A stretch of 64,000 nt of DNA from Amyloporia xantha (Eukaryota; Basidiomycota; Agaricomycetes; Polyporales; Adustoporiaceae). Location of the stretch: contig JAYKKR010000027.1 of NCBI GenBank assembly GCA_036971615.1, forward strand, positions 248,001 to 312,000, given 5' to 3'. Below the pieces are notes generated by a model that was not told the origin of the DNA, searched no databases, and was given only the letters and a program-made list of their open reading frames with translations. Positions 1-13,224 of this stretch are shown piece after piece (position 1 is the stretch's first letter; each line of letters starts with the position of its first letter). Position numbers and translations under genes: made by a program.

Positions 1-2063
1 CCATATCTGCGTCGTACGGTCCATACGACAGCGAAACCACCGGGTATGAATTGTGTTGGCAGTGTTTGGCGTCTGCTGGAGTGACTCACGCTCTTGAGAT
101 GAGCGTCGCGCCCGGATCATCGCCCAGCTTCTCGGAATGGCCGTCGTCTGAAGACGAGCAGCGCGCTATGTCTCAATGGCGGCGCTCTGCTCCCCGCCAG
201 AAGGGACAACTACGGCATGCTTACGTCGAAAAGAGTTGGGGACACAAGGGTTGGCAAGACGTTGGTACGTATGCTGTTCTCCAGTTCTCGCGTCGCTCGC
301 GCAATCAATTTATAGTATCGTTCGATCATTTGCGAATACAGAGCAAGATGATCATCATGCCTGCAGCTGTTCTACGTGTGGGACGCAAATAATCAACCAC
401 AGGTACAAGTGTGCGTCATGTGAGAATTTCAATTTGTGCAAGGCATGCTACAGGTAACTTTGGGCTGTTTAGTTTCCTTTTCTGTGCGCGCTCACGTCCG
501 CCACATTCAGTCAGGTCCATGAGATCCATCCTTCTCACGCGTTTCTCATCGCGCCAGACAAAATGCCACGGTCGCGATCCGAACCCCTGCTTGGTGTCTT
601 CTCGTCCATGGCAGGAGACGGAGAACGTTGTCAGTTATTTTGGAGATCTTTTACTGTCGGTACACGACTGATAGTTATCGTGTTATTTATGCAGCGTTGA
701 AACATCCTGGAGTGAAGTGCATGCAGTGCGTAGTCTAGATCCACTTGCTGTCTGTGCTGACTGAAACTCGCATACAGCTGTATGCAGGATATTGTCGGAG
801 CGCGTTTCCATTGCGCAATCTGCGAGTCCGTCGACATCTGCTCGAATTGTGAATCTGCTGGCCTACCTGGAAATCTTGATGAAGCTAATGGTGGACATAG
901 CTCATCGCATATCATGATCAAGGTATGCTTCTATACTGTGATATGTCGACTGTCTACTAATTCCCTCCCTTTACCAGATACCGTATCCGTTGGGCACTGC
1001 AGAGCTCCAGTCTGCCAGTCAGAAGGCCAAGAGCCTCTGGAGCGGAAGAGATGCTGCCACTGGCCAGAAAGTGCGACCACGACGCAACTCTCTCATGTCC
1101 TCGTACGATCGCACCGTCATTGGCACTGGATCACGAAGCGGAGGATCATCTGCTCTCAATAATACATCTGTGGACGCCGATGCGGATGATCATGGTATTA
1201 GATGTGATGGATGCAGCAAGGTATGTCCCTAACGGTTCATTGCTCATTCCCAATCTCATCATGCCATTTCAAGTACATCGTCGGTGTTCGGTACCAATGT
1301 GGATCATGCCCCTCTCTGAAACCGTTCAGCCTGGTAAGTTAGTTCGCCGTTCTCATCAATGCTGCGACCCTAACAGGTGCACAGTGCGCCACGTGCGAGG
1401 AGCGATCATATATGCTACATGACCCGATGCATGTCTTCTTCAAGTTTCCTCGGCCGCTCGATCGGCCGCTACAAGCCGACAGACCTCTGGTACCTCCCCT
1501 GTATGCCATCCAACGTAGCCTGGTGCATCACATCTAAATCTTAACTTGTACTTGTAGATACAAGTATCCAGCCGGACCACTGGATGGCAGTTATGACCCT
1601 GACAAACCGAAGGGTGAGGATACTTTGCCACGCTCATACTGAGACCCGGCTGATTGTGTGACGTTGCGTGTATAGCCTATCAAGCAGGCTTGTGGCATTC
1701 ATTTGCGCTCTGCGATCGATGCATGACGCGGATCAATGGAGAGTGGTATCGGTGCGGGTACTGCTCTATCGATCTATGCGAAGTCTGCCACCGGATGGAC
1801 ACGCACAACGACACGCATGCATTTGTTGTCTTTAAGGCGCCGGTACGTCTGCATTCCTTTCTTTTTGGCGTTTCGAGCTGGTGCTGAACACTGTGCTTCC
1901 TGTGTTTCTCAGCTGGAGATGACTTTGTTCAAGTACGTGTTCCATTTGGCTGGTCAAAAATTTTTGAAGGTTTGCTGATCATATGTGACTGACCCGTAGG
2001 AATTTTACGTCCGATGTCAACAACCCATTGACAATTATTCCATACCCTATATATCGTTCATAG
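1..2063 (+). CDS. Multi-ZZ-type zinc finger protein (5' end outside window)
   Basis: This is the 3' part of a spliced gene whose start lies before the window. Exons join cleanly at 264/342, 453/511 and 629, with further small exons to the TAG at 2061-2063. The reading frame gives at least four Cys-rich ZZ-type modules. The first has CSTCG then CASC and CKAC (about 363-450). The second has CMQ, then CAIC and CSNC (about 720-850). The third has CDGC, CGSC and CAQC (about 1200-1400). The fourth has CDRC, CGYC and CEVCH (about 1700-1810). The first visible exon also carries a CWQC motif. ZZ fingers bind zinc and mediate protein contacts, as in NBR1 and p62, but I see no PB1 or FW domain here. The short C-terminus follows two small introns. 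The family is clear; the cellular role cannot be read from this part. Confidence 0.8.
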
Positions 2064-2375
2064 ATCCTACGCTATCTCTAGTGCCCCTGCTGTCCTTGGC
2101 TCATGTGCTGTGTAATTGAATATTGGTGTATCATGTTGTATGTGCTATATCATCGCTATGTGATTGTGGTGGCGCTACCCATCATGTCTCATGACCTGCT
2201 AGGTATGAAAGTGGACAACCATTCGGCCCTTGTATGCACACGAATCACATCCAGTTGGTGTATTTGGCCTGACGATATATTGTGTGCCGGCGAGATTGAG
2301 CAAAGATTGCAATATATTGGCGGCAAGACGGTGATACATGCTAATGATACAGGCCGATACCAGTATGGACATTCG
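2064..2375. other. Convergent 3' intergenic region
   Basis: This lies between the stops of the ZZ-finger gene (+) and the PHF5A gene (-). It presumably holds both 3' UTRs and terminators. I see no gene in it. Confidence 0.6.
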
Positions 2376-2971
2376 CTATCCCTTTTTAAATCCTGAAATA
2401 TACCAAAGACGTGGTTAGAACAATCAAGGTTGATGACGTAAGACATGTACCCAGTCGACGACGCTCATAGAACAGATCTGTCCGGCTGGCACCCAGATTG
2501 ACAATCTTGGGACAGCCGTCACGGTCTTTTTCTAATCTGGTGCACTCTGCACAGTAGTAGGCGTCTGAAATTCCTAGAGAAAATGGTTGATCAATTAGCA
2601 CAACATTAGAATGACCGCGAAAGAACACACCAGGGGAGCCGCAGATAATACATCTCCCTCCATAAGTACCAAAGTTGCACTCATCACAAATGCGTACAAG
2701 CGTTTCGGGGCGTACGTATGAATCACAAACGGGACTGTGAAGTAATGAGAATGTGGTCCTGGAGAGGCAAACGAAGAATTCACCATTTGCCGTCGCATTT
2801 TTCGCACAAACGTCCAATGGCTGTTCGTATGATTAGTAACGAGAAATGCGAGGAAGATGGACTGCATACCAATGCCCGGCTGGCGCCTGCACATAATCAA
2901 ATCTAAATGGATATGTAAGTTAAGAGACCATCTGTATCTGCGACCCGCTCACCTGGATGATGCTTGGACAT
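2376..2971 (-). CDS. RDS3: PHF5A/Rds3-like SF3b subunit (PHD finger-like splicing factor)
   Basis: A small, highly conserved zinc-knuckle protein of about 110 residues, part of the SF3b complex of the U2 snRNP that recognises the intron branch site. Five short introns split it. The spliced product begins [16 protein letters not shown], continues with the CEKCDGKC and CDSYVRP motifs, then [17 protein letters not shown] and [18 protein letters not shown], and ends [12 protein letters not shown]. The Cys pairs of the three zinc sites are all present. The start is chosen because the N-terminal MSKHHPDL is the family start and is followed at once by a donor site. The last exon encodes only GFKKG. 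Length and sequence fit the family closely, so the call is firm. Confidence 0.96.
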
Positions 2972-3514
2972 AGTGGACAGTGGTAAGAGGTGTATGGCTT
3001 TGAGCGGTGCGCAAGTGCGAGGTCGGATGTTGCTTTGTCATCAGGCACGTGGGAAACGTCGGGATTGCGTCGCGCCCACATCGCGGCTATTGCCTGTTAT
3101 GGCAACCGTAGTGAATTGCCTCTGGTTTCTGCCAGTGGGGCACCTCTAGATCAAGTCTTGCTATTCTACTGGAACTTGTCGAATAATTGCCGCAAATAGT
3201 CTGTGCGTCGTATAAATGCGTGCTCCAACTTCAAACATTTCCCATAGCAATAGCAATCTTGCGAAGTGGGTGGGTGTGTCTGCGATGTAAATTGGGATTA
3301 CATGATATTCAGCCCAATTATCAGTTATTTTCATTTGCGATACATCCCTCACGTCTTTGAGTCACGCACAATCCTGTGTCTTGCCATATCCAACAACAAA
3401 AAGCCATAATCTCGAGCTGGAAAAGGTTTGAATCTAGTAAACACAATAATAAAAGCACAGCAGTAACAGATACAGGGTTGTACTCGACGGCGTCCGACGA
3501 CTAATTGATAAACA
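2972..3514. other. Intergenic region upstream of the PHF5A gene
   Basis: Promoter of the minus-strand PHF5A gene plus the 3' flank of the HECT ligase gene. Short open frames here have no recognisable content. Confidence 0.5.
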
Positions 3515-6500
3515 CTACGATAAGTGGAAACTTCCGACACCTTCTCTCATCGCTATTTGCAACTTCTCCCTCATGACTGCCTTGGAAGAATACTCCGGCA
3601 ACTTCAAATAGTTAACGCAAGTCATGACACTGGGTAAATAGTCGTCCGCAGTGAGAGGTGCTTCATGCGGCTTGCGCACGACCGTCAGAGGAGGGTTCAG
3701 ACCTCGGAAACCTGCAGAGCCTTCAGTCATTCATATCAAGTGATATGTAGAGTGTAAACATACCACCAATAGGTAACCTTGGACTACCGGTGATGAATTG
3801 CAAGTAGCTTCGGCGTGCTGGTGCATCGAATTCCGACATGATCTCCAACAAGTCTCGGATTGCACGACTTTCCACGTTGAAACCGTGATCGGCCTTCAAG
3901 GCCTCACTTAGTGCTGAACAGAAGTTACATATCAGAAGATGCGATAACACAATCATTGTGAACTCGACGCACTTTCTATACTCCAGTCTTCTTCTGCGTT
4001 ACCGAAAAGCATCGCCAGCTCTTCTGTTGTGAACGCCTGAAGATCTGTAATAGGGAAAACCTTGGAGAAGCCCTCCCGGAATGCTTTCGCTTGTGCTTGA
4101 GCACCTGTGCCAATGATGGCGTCAAGGACCTCATGTATATACTGCTCGACGTTCTCTGATGTCACCGGAATATCTCGCCCACCCGGCTGTGAATATGTGA
4201 GCAGAGTAGATGATGGCAGAGATATAGATACGTACTCTCAGTTCTACGTCATATCCTGGTAAAGTGAAATCCAAGGCAAGGTCTTCAACTGCAACATTTT
4301 CCACCACTCCTAATTTGCGGCGGAGCTATAATCGATAGTCAGAAGCCCACTCCTCTTCGAACAGTAGTATCGTACCTTTTCGGTTTGACTCTTTGCAGCG
4401 GCGAAGCCCTGCACCTGCAATAGAGAAGCAGCCAGATCGGGATCCACACGCTACATGTAACGGTAAATATCATATCTCCGTATGAGAATTCGGTGGACCT
4501 ACCCTCAAGTTATCGATAGTCAGAGGAACCGGTTCTCCAAGTACGAGCTTCAAGAATATCCTGTTCAATGACAAATCGATGATACGAGAGTCTAGCATCG
4601 CCTTCGCGACAAATTGGCCAACCACGCGGAATATATGTGTTCGCTTCCTGGTTTCAAACATGGATTAGTTTGTGGTCTATTGTCTATTGGACGTAGTACT
4701 CACTGTCCTCCGTCACTGACGGCATTGTTCGAGCTGATGGGAGCGGGGAACAAACCCAAGGGATGATGAACATAAAGCCCAGACAACAGTGGATCAGCAT
4801 CTCTCCAGATCTTGAGGTCTTTCCTTGCAAATTCCTTGGACACAAGGGAATAGAACTCTAGAGTAGGACCTAAGCCAGTGCCGACTTCCTCAAAGTACTC
4901 CACCTCAAGGATTGACGAAGAAGATCCATAGAGTTCGAAGACCTTGACCGCCGATTCAAGGATGTGCTGCCGAGATATTCGAACCTTCTGTCTCTGCAGC
5001 CGTCCAAGGAATCCTACGCCATCGTCGCGTCTGGAGTTGCTGTCTTGCCCACGAGTCTGCTGGCTTTGCCATTTAAGAATCAGACGTGCATAACCAAACG
5101 AGGTTGACTGAAGGAAGTTATAGCGAGTGGCGAAGGGGAAGAGGAAGGGGAAATGCTGGGGTAGATCGAGGGCCCAATCCGGTAAACATGAACTAGAAAC
5201 TATATCAACAGGTTTTCGCAACAAAACAATTCGGTAGCGAACCTCGCTACAATCATTGGTTCTTCGAGTTGTCGAGTCAGCTTCGCAGTGAGCTTGTTGT
5301 TGACGAATGCAGACTCTGGCACGACATGACTATGTCCTAGAACGACTGGGCGCTCGCCTTCCTGAGTATTGAGCTTGTGGAGTACACGAAGTAGACGTAA
5401 TATCTTGCCATGCGGGGCATCTTCTGGCAGAGATGACAACGCAGGTCCCGGGGAACGACTTCTAGACCCGATCTCGTCTGTGCGCGCTGATGGCGTATTG
5501 CGATTCAGAGCACATTCCTGATTACAGAAGTACGACTCACATTCTGATGCGGGAGCTGGTCCTAGAACCTTCTTGAACTTCACGGTGTATACGCCTTGCC
5601 AAAGCATGCTGGGAGCAAGCACTGGTCCCGACTTCTTGCGTAACTCATGTTGATGTATGGCACCGTAGATTGTAAGATCCAGAGGAAGCTTGTGCTCATC
5701 CATGAAGAACTCCAAGTGCCAATCACTAGGTTTGGCCTTCACTGCTGCAGCATAGGATGCGCCGGAAGTTGATAGCCCACGGGAATTGGGCGCTGACTGT
5801 CGCGGTTTGTTCGAGGCTGGCGTAGATACCCTCGTACCATCGGGAGTCTGAGCTTCTACCTTTGAACCATCTAAGGATACAGTTAATTATATTACAAACT
5901 TCCGCAGAAATGAAAGCACACCATCTTGGACAGATAGATTGATAGTCCTTTCAGCTTCCAGATTATCCACGTTGTCTTCCTCCTCGAGAACCTGTGAATT
6001 GATTAGCAAGTGCGCCCACGTAACAGCAGATGACAAACCTCTGCATCGACGTCAACTTCGTCATCAGAGAAGTCAGCAGCGTACTCCGCCTCATGCACTA
6101 CAGTCCCGCTGGAAGTACTGTCAGGCGCTGAAGTCGCGGACGGTGCTTCCAGTGCTGGTTCAGATGACGGGGAAGGTTCTGTGGCATCGCCGCCTGCTGG
6201 CAATTGGGATGCTGATGCTGACTCCACATCTGTCGCGGCCGATTGTTTTGCACTGAGGCGCTGACTTCGTCGACGTGTCAGACCCGCCGATGACGATGCA
6301 CTGCCTGTAGTCTCAGACGTAGATGAACTTTTGGATGGTTCCTCGAGCGCGCCGAGTGGTAAGGATGGAGGTGCTAGTCCGGACGCTGCCAAGGCAGCGA
6401 GCATCCCTGACAATCGTGAGCTAGTCGGTAGAGAGCCTGCTACCCTCGGACGAAGATAGTCGTGCAAGGCCTGGAATGTAGCGATTGCATGAATTGATAC

Positions 6501-9500
6501 CACAATATTGCTGAGATTCTTAGGGATATCCGAGTCGTCTGCTGCAACCAACCGAAGGCGTAACTGGCGGGCGAGTAGTGATGGAGAACTCCGCTTGGAT
6601 TCTACGAAGAACAATAAGTATGATGCAGAATACATGCGAGCAGACTCACCATCTGCACTCTGTGCAACTGTGACCACCTCGAACGACTCCATTCTTGTCA
6701 AGCTCTCCTGCAGTTTCTTGACAAATATGGCGAAGGATGTCTGACCGGTTGATGAAACCTTGGTTCTTGGCACGGTTAACGCAGAAAAGAACATCTCTTG
6801 CCGACGGTTGATGCTCACTGTAGACCGCATATAATATGTCAAAGGTCGAACACCGCTATGATCATATGTCTTACCTTCCCAGCCCTCGTTTGACGTCATG
6901 AACTGGAGCAGACCATCAACCAGACCACTCTGCAGTAGCTCGAAACTAGACACGGATGTATGAGCATTAGCAAACAATCCCGCGAGCTCTTCAAGAGCCA
7001 CGGTCACGTCTTTTTCTGAGGCGGCACGGTGTGTGAGCTGCCCAACGAGACGGCGTAATGTGGCAAATACGACATCGGACTCTGCCTCGTCGTCGCCACT
7101 GAGGTACTTGAACCGGATGACCCGGGCTCGCAAGGTGATCGCATCATCAGGCTCTAAGGAGAGAGAGGACAGCTTCTTAAATCCAGGTATCGCAGCTGCC
7201 ATGGCCGCAGAAATAGGCATATGAGTCGGTGCGATAAGCTCTGCCGGAGAAGGGACATCTGGGTAATCTTCTTTATCCTTATCTTTGTCCTTGTCCTTGT
7301 CCTTGTCCTTAGATTTGGTCGATGAGAGACCCCGAGATGACAACGCCTCGATCTCGTGCAACACCCCTTCACGCTTGAAAACCGGCTTGTACTCCGCTGG
7401 CACTTTACTGAGAAGCAGCTCTACCAGTTGAAGCGCTCCGATGACCAAAGTAGGATGATCTTTCGAAGAGAGAATCGATGACGCGAAGCTGGCGACGGGG
7501 ACAGACTGGACAAAAGTTAGAAGCGACGCTATGATTGACGGAAAGAACGAAACATACAGTGAAGACGCGGTTCAATTCCTCTCCATCGAGGAAGCTGACC
7601 GCTTTGAGCAATCCAGTGAGCGTCTTGACCCTCACCGGGGTAATAACGCTAGCTGCATAGACATCCACCAGAATAGGCACCATCAGATATAAGAATCTCC
7701 CAACAACTTCAGGCCGGGAACGCAATAACTCCGTGCGGTCTGGGGTGGATTCCTTCGGAGGAATAATAGGAACCACTTCATCGCTGTCATGCGCAGACTG
7801 AGAGTCACCTGGGCCTGCCTCCTGAGCAGTGCCCTCGTCTGGGGCGACGGCAGGGGTAGATGAGGACGTAGCACCTCCAGGGACAGATCCTTGTACAGCC
7901 GCAGCATTCGCTGCTGCCATTCGAACAGCAGCTCTATCAGCCTTAGCCTTAGCCTTTACGAGTCTCGAGAAAGCCTTCTCCGTGTACGTCCTATGGTCGT
8001 AGACACCATCTAATTGTCCCTTGAGTAAAGATTTCTGCAGGAAACACCAAGCACACGTACCTTTCGGCAAGGGCGGCATGAGCTCAGACACAAGGCTGAG
8101 TGCTTCCTCTACTTGATCTTTGGGACGATGAGCAAGATTTTCCATGATAGTCATATCCGCAAGACCGCCACCAAGCCCTTGTCCATTAGCAGCGTCACCC
8201 TGCTCGTTACCTGCTTCGCCTGTTGGAGGCAACACTCCTGTGAGGATCTGATAGAGTGTATCAACTATACCGGCCTCCAGCAGGACAAGAGTGATCTTGG
8301 GGCTTGCACGCGTAGCAGTGGCTAATGCTCGGAGTAACAGAGTGAATGTGCTCGCTGCAATCAGAGGCGACCCGCCTGAAGGAAGAAGGAGCAGATTTCA
8401 CAGCCCTGATTAGGTCAATATCGACCAACACTTCCAGCTTGTCAGGAGCGGCACGGTAGTATGCGTCTACAACACGAATAACACAAAGGCACGCATACTC
8501 AACGAGGCGTTGATCCGCATAGCCCAAGCAGTTGCGGATTATGGGCCAGACTCCTTGAATCATGGGAAAGTGCTCGGGAGAGACATTGCGACAACAATTC
8601 GAGGCAGCTTGTAGTGCGGTTCGCTGAACCGCGATGAAGAAGAAATCGAGATAGTTCAAGAGAGCAGCTAGGCCGCCTTCTCGAACAATAGAACTCGGGA
8701 ATTCTTCTGAAATTTTCTCCAATGTCTGCAAATAAAGCAAACCTTTTGAGACCTGTCACGAAAGCTGACAAAGAATACCAGACTCACACTGAGCGTCTGC
8801 TCCGCCAAGTCGATGTACGAGATCTCGATTAGTTTGCTACAAAGAACAGGAATTGCACCGTGGTAGACGACAGTGTGGGCGACGCCCGGTAACGCTTCCA
8901 TCAAGTTGGCGAGACATCTGCAAGCCAGTACTTGAGCCTCAAGATTTTCATCGCCTTGGTATGTAGCGCCGCCTGAGCTCATGGCCAATGCAGCCGCCAA
9001 CGCAGCATCTTCGTCGGCCTCCTGCACCTCATCGTCATCCGCTTCATCTGGGTCACCGCCGGTGCCGCCAAGTATCCGGACGAGCTCGCGTATGTAGGAC
9101 TCAACCTGGAAAGAACCAGCCAAAGTGTCTTCCGTGCTGATACTGAGCAGTTCGCTGAGTTCCTGCAGAGTGACAAGGCGCGTCGTCGGGTCTGCAGTGG
9201 GCTTGATGTTGTTGAGCATGGTCTTGAGACGGCCAGAAAGACCCATCATGTAAGATCCAAATTGACGATAATCACCGAATATCGCCATCGCAGTAGGTTC
9301 GTCTATGCCGTCACTGGGACCTTTTGCTGTATCCTCATCTTGAGGCTCATCCTGATCATCGTCATCGTCATCCTCCTCAGCGACTTCTTCGATTCCCTCC
9401 TCAACACCTGGTTGCTCGTCCCCATCAGTATGCTTCTCGTCAGGGTGATCAAGCTCCTTCTGCAGACATTCAGCATCAACCATCTCAACGTCTTCCTCTT

Positions 9501-10192
9501 CACCACGCGACGAGCTTGCTACGGTTGCCATAGCTTTACTTTTCACCGCTGCCTTGCCTTTACCGGATGTCGACCTATATTTCATTAGTCATTCCGAATA
9601 TCAGGGCCCCGGAGGATTATAATGCAACAAACCTTGTCTTCTTTGTCATGTCGGACGGTGACTGGGTTTCTGACTTGGATCGAAGGGAATATGCACTAGC
9701 GGTGGATCTCAAACGCTTGGTACTAACGGACGATGTGGCGACGTTCTCCTCTTCTTCAGACAGGCTTTCGGGAACCGCGCGCTTCTTACCCTTGGCGTCT
9801 CTGGAAGGCTCGTTGATAGTCAAAGCGGAACTTGTAGGATAGGTGGCGCGGCGGGCTCTGTTATAAATGTATCAAAGAGGAAATGACAAGTTGTAATAGA
9901 CAGAGACACACCTCTTACTTGCTCTGGAAGACTCCTCAGAGACTTCTTGACTCTTTCCCTTTGCTGTAGTGGTATCGCGGGGACGTTTGGACGGAAGAGA
10001 CGAGGGTGAGGCCTGTTCTGCTGAAACACGCTCCTTTTCTTTCTCCTTCTGCTTGGCGGCTTTGACTCTCGCGCTCGAGCGCAAGACCTTGGGTTCGGTA
10101 GAGGATCCTGAAGCCGATGTAGACTGTTCTTCGAGATGCGATGTGGATGGACTGCAGCTACTGGTCACTTCTTGTTGTTGGGTGTAGTCCAT
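3515..10192 (-). CDS. UFD4: HECT-type E3 ubiquitin ligase, Ufd4/TRIP12 family
   Basis: A very large ligase, roughly 1,900 residues, with many introns. From the N-terminus: a Ser/Lys-rich basic and then acidic low-complexity region (10192 to about 9300), armadillo-like repeats (about 9300-6500; for example the ALLNYLDFF and [19 protein letters not shown] stretches), a lysine/aspartate run made by a hexanucleotide repeat near 7267-7315, a Ser-rich linker, then a C-terminal HECT domain (about 5750-3515). The HECT catalytic cysteine lies in [13 protein letters not shown] near 3625, and the chain ends GVGSFHLS. Family members ubiquitinate ubiquitin-fusion and N-degron substrates. The frame breaks once near 8388-8396, between AVKS and LLLLPSGG, with conserved sequence on both sides; this looks like an assembly indel. 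The start ATG at 10192 is the only one in the first exon that gives a continuous acidic/basic N-terminus, but it is less certain than the rest. Confidence 0.93.
7267..7315. repeat. Hexanucleotide microsatellite in the UFD4 coding region
   Basis: Tandem copies of a 6-mer (TCCTTG and variants on the + strand) encode an alternating Lys-Asp run on the minus strand. The period of six keeps the reading frame when copy number changes. Confidence 0.85.
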
Positions 10193-10540
10193 TTAGTGCA
10201 TACAGCCGGCCATCGATTCCCTGTGTATAGGCTATCGAATGGTGGTACGGTACGAGGAGGTTGTGGCGGCGTCAAGCCTGTCAGGATTGCGAGTACGTCG
10301 GAACGTTGGGCGCGTAGTCGGAGAGTTCAATCTCCGCTCTCTCCGCTCGCAGGCTGCGTGGGATCTGGCCAAGAATCTGGTTTGGTAACCTCGGTACCAG
10401 ACCCGGGTGACGGTTGACCCAAATCACTCTTCATTGACTGTTCAACAGCGATTGCAATCTGCCTGAGGTCCGGTCTCTCTATCAGTGCACTTCTTATTCT
10501 ACTTATTTATATCGAATTCTGTACATATAATTCCCGCTCT
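10193..10540. other. Intergenic region
   Basis: Separates the start of UFD4 from the stop of the upstream aminotransferase gene, both on the minus strand. It should contain the UFD4 promoter. No gene or repeat is seen. Confidence 0.5.
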
Positions 10541-12375
10541 TCATACCTCGTTTTCGCGGAGAACTTCGTCGATCCCTTCCACAAACACGTCCACTATTTT
10601 CTCCACCTGTTCCTTCGTGACATTGTATGCCGGAGAGAGCATCAGATGATCACCCTGTGTGCCTGCTAAATTGGCACCTCCGGTCAAACCCATAACGATC
10701 ACTCCCTTCTGCAAACAGCGCGCTTGCACAGCTGTGGCAAACTGTTGCCCCTTGAAATCCAGCCTTACAGCTTCTGGACAGGTGAAGTCAAACTCGACGC
10801 CCCACCAGGCGCCGCCTCCGCGAACGTCGAAGACGAACGGGGCTGCCGGAGCATTGGGCGACTGCAGACGCGAGCGAAGGAGACTGCCAAGGTATGCGCC
10901 TTGGGTGCAAGCGTTCGCAAGCAAATTCTCCTTGATGATCACCTTCTGCACTGCCAATGAGGCAGCACAGGCCAATGGATGCGCCTAGATAATATACCAA
11001 TCAGCCCAGTGGTTTCGTGTATGGCTTCATAGGAACCTACTTGATAAGTATGTCCATGTTTCCATATTCCAGCGTTATCTCGGATGCCGTCTGCAACCTT
11101 CTTTGACATCAGAACGGCACCGATCGAGGCATATCTGAAAAAGCGCGCAGATCGCCAAATATGAGCGAAAAACACTACAATCCGCGCACGCTGACGTACC
11201 CTCCCCCTAGACCCTTCGCGACGGCTTGAATGTCGGGAGCAACATTGTCTCCCCAACTCTCCCATGCGTGCAATGTACCCATTCCTATATTTGTTCAATA
11301 CTCATAGACCGGCGAAGTCGAAACTCGATACTCACGACCCATACCACTCATAACTTCGTCAAGCATGAACAGGGCACCATACTTGTCACATACAGATTTC
11401 ATGGCCTTGAAATAGCCTTTCGGGGCACCAACAACACCAGTAGTAGCCCCAACGACGGTTTCTGCGACGACTACGAGACATATTAGTCATGCCATGTGCA
11501 TAGATGAGACTAATTTATGAGCTTACAACCGATCACGGTGTCGGGACCGAGTTCGATAAACTTATCCTCAAGCTCTTGCCTTAGTCTTTCGACATATTGT
11601 TCTTCCGTCTCGTCGGGCCTTTGGAAGCGTTTTGCGTAGGCAGGAGAGACGTGATGAAAATGATTGTGATCCAAGATCGATTCGTACGGAACTCGCCGCC
11701 CAGGGTGAGAAGCCAATGATAGCGTCCCAACCGAATTTCCGTGGAAAGACAAGTGTCGCGCAATAAAGTTTGTACGTTGTGGTTGCTTGGTTTCGTAGAA
11801 ATACTGATTGGCAGTTCAGATAATAGTCCATCGGTCAGATCATCATACATGAGTTACCTGACGGGCAAGCTTGATGACACCTTCCATGGCCTCCGTTCCT
11901 GAAAATATTGTGGGATGTATCTCACGCAGAGCAAAGAAAATGAAGAAACCGCGTACCTCCAGACACAAAACCGCACAGGTCGAAGGCACCCTTGCTTTGA
12001 TCTATAAGCAGTTTGGCCAATTCCTCAGCAGGTTCATTCGAGAGCTGCATGTTATATACATCTTGAATTACAGAATCGATCCATTAGCATATACATTGAG
12101 CACTACTAGCGGAATGGACACACAGGAGATCTTGTCCACTTGGCCTTTCAACGCTTTCCTGACCTCGGGATGACCATTTCCGATACATGCTACGGCAGCG
12201 CCCCCACCGCATCGAGGACTGTCTGTCCATCCGCCAGAGTTATATACATGCCTTCGGCAGACGTCGCTATCGGAGGCCTCCAAGGAGTCCGGTGCAGAAT
12301 GAAGGTCGACTCCATGGTCGACTTTGCGGTAGAGCTGAGCTGAGAACGCTCGTCGGTAGTGAGTGCGGGAACCAT
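10541..12375 (-). CDS. Class III (omega) aminotransferase, PLP-dependent
   Basis: A fold-type I PLP enzyme of about 450 residues spread over many short exons. It moves an amino group from an amine or omega-amino acid to a keto acid. Recognisable blocks in order: SAEGMYITLADGQTVLDAVG, GGAAVACIGNGHPEV, QLSFHGNSVGTLSLASHP, the PLP-site block with FILDEV and SGMGR (GCATGAAC region near 11370), the IWKHGHTYQ block, AHPLACAASLAVQ, and the C-terminal RGGGAWWGVEFDF. The start at 12375 gives MVPALTTDERSQL, a normal family N-terminus. The frame is broken at 12201-12205: five C where six would keep the frame, just between DAVG and GAAVACIGNGHP. Because the rest is intact, I read it as a base-call indel, but a real pseudogene is possible. 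The substrate cannot be named from sequence. Confidence 0.88.
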
Positions 12376-13224
12376 GCCGTGCGGACCTGGGGTCTGATAC
12401 CTGGAGCTTGAGATGCCATATCTTTATACGGTGTTCTAAAGCTATGAGTCACATATTCCCTTCTTCCCTTATATCGCCTCAGCGGAAGGCCTACGGAATG
12501 CTGCATGTCGCCGGAACATAATCAGACGGAACTCGAGACTCGTCATCTGCGACAGACGAGTTAAATAGCAGACAGGTACAGTTCATGAATAGCTAGTTGG
12601 ATATCAACAGAACATGCGGTAATGTTCAGGTTAGATAGAGCGCTTCTCTTGCCTCCTGGCTTCCTCCCATTTACCGCATTGCAGACCCACTAGGTATATG
12701 TAGAGGCTTCGTTCATTCAAAATCGATGTTCTTGCCTATCACGATGGCAAAGATCCCATATGCACAAACCAATGGAGCGTGCAGACCTTATCAGAAGTTT
12801 CACGCATCTGACGAGAGCAAACCTGACACCTTTCAACTCGCGTTTCCTTGTCCAATAACGGTCCGCCGACTGCTCGTCGACCATACAGGAGTCGAGAGCT
12901 CCAGGATGAAACTAGTGCATTTGCGTCATTTGGACCGCCCAATATGTTAGGTAGTAAACGAGTGAACATCGGATTTGGATCCCGCACAATCTGAGGTTCT
13001 GATGAATAAATCGCAACCAGAAATCTCTGCAGTAAGTATAGTCAAAATCTTCAGGCTTCAAGAGGAATGAAATCAGAGAGATGATCAACTTGGACGGCTC
13101 GAGATGGTGAGTCAGAGATTGTCGGGAATTACTAGATTGAGAATCTGTTCCCACGGCAATCTATTCAGCATGACATAGGCTCTGGTCCCACCACCGCTGT
13201 ACCGTTCGCTCGACACTTTCTGCG
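12376..13224. other. Divergent promoter region
   Basis: About 850 bp between the start codons of the aminotransferase (-) and Ntr1 (+) genes. It should hold both promoters. Short open frames here resemble nothing I know. Confidence 0.5.

Noticed and set aside
5939..9842. Plus-strand open frames opposite UFD4
   Set aside because: They mirror the biased codon use of the minus-strand ligase and have no conserved content.
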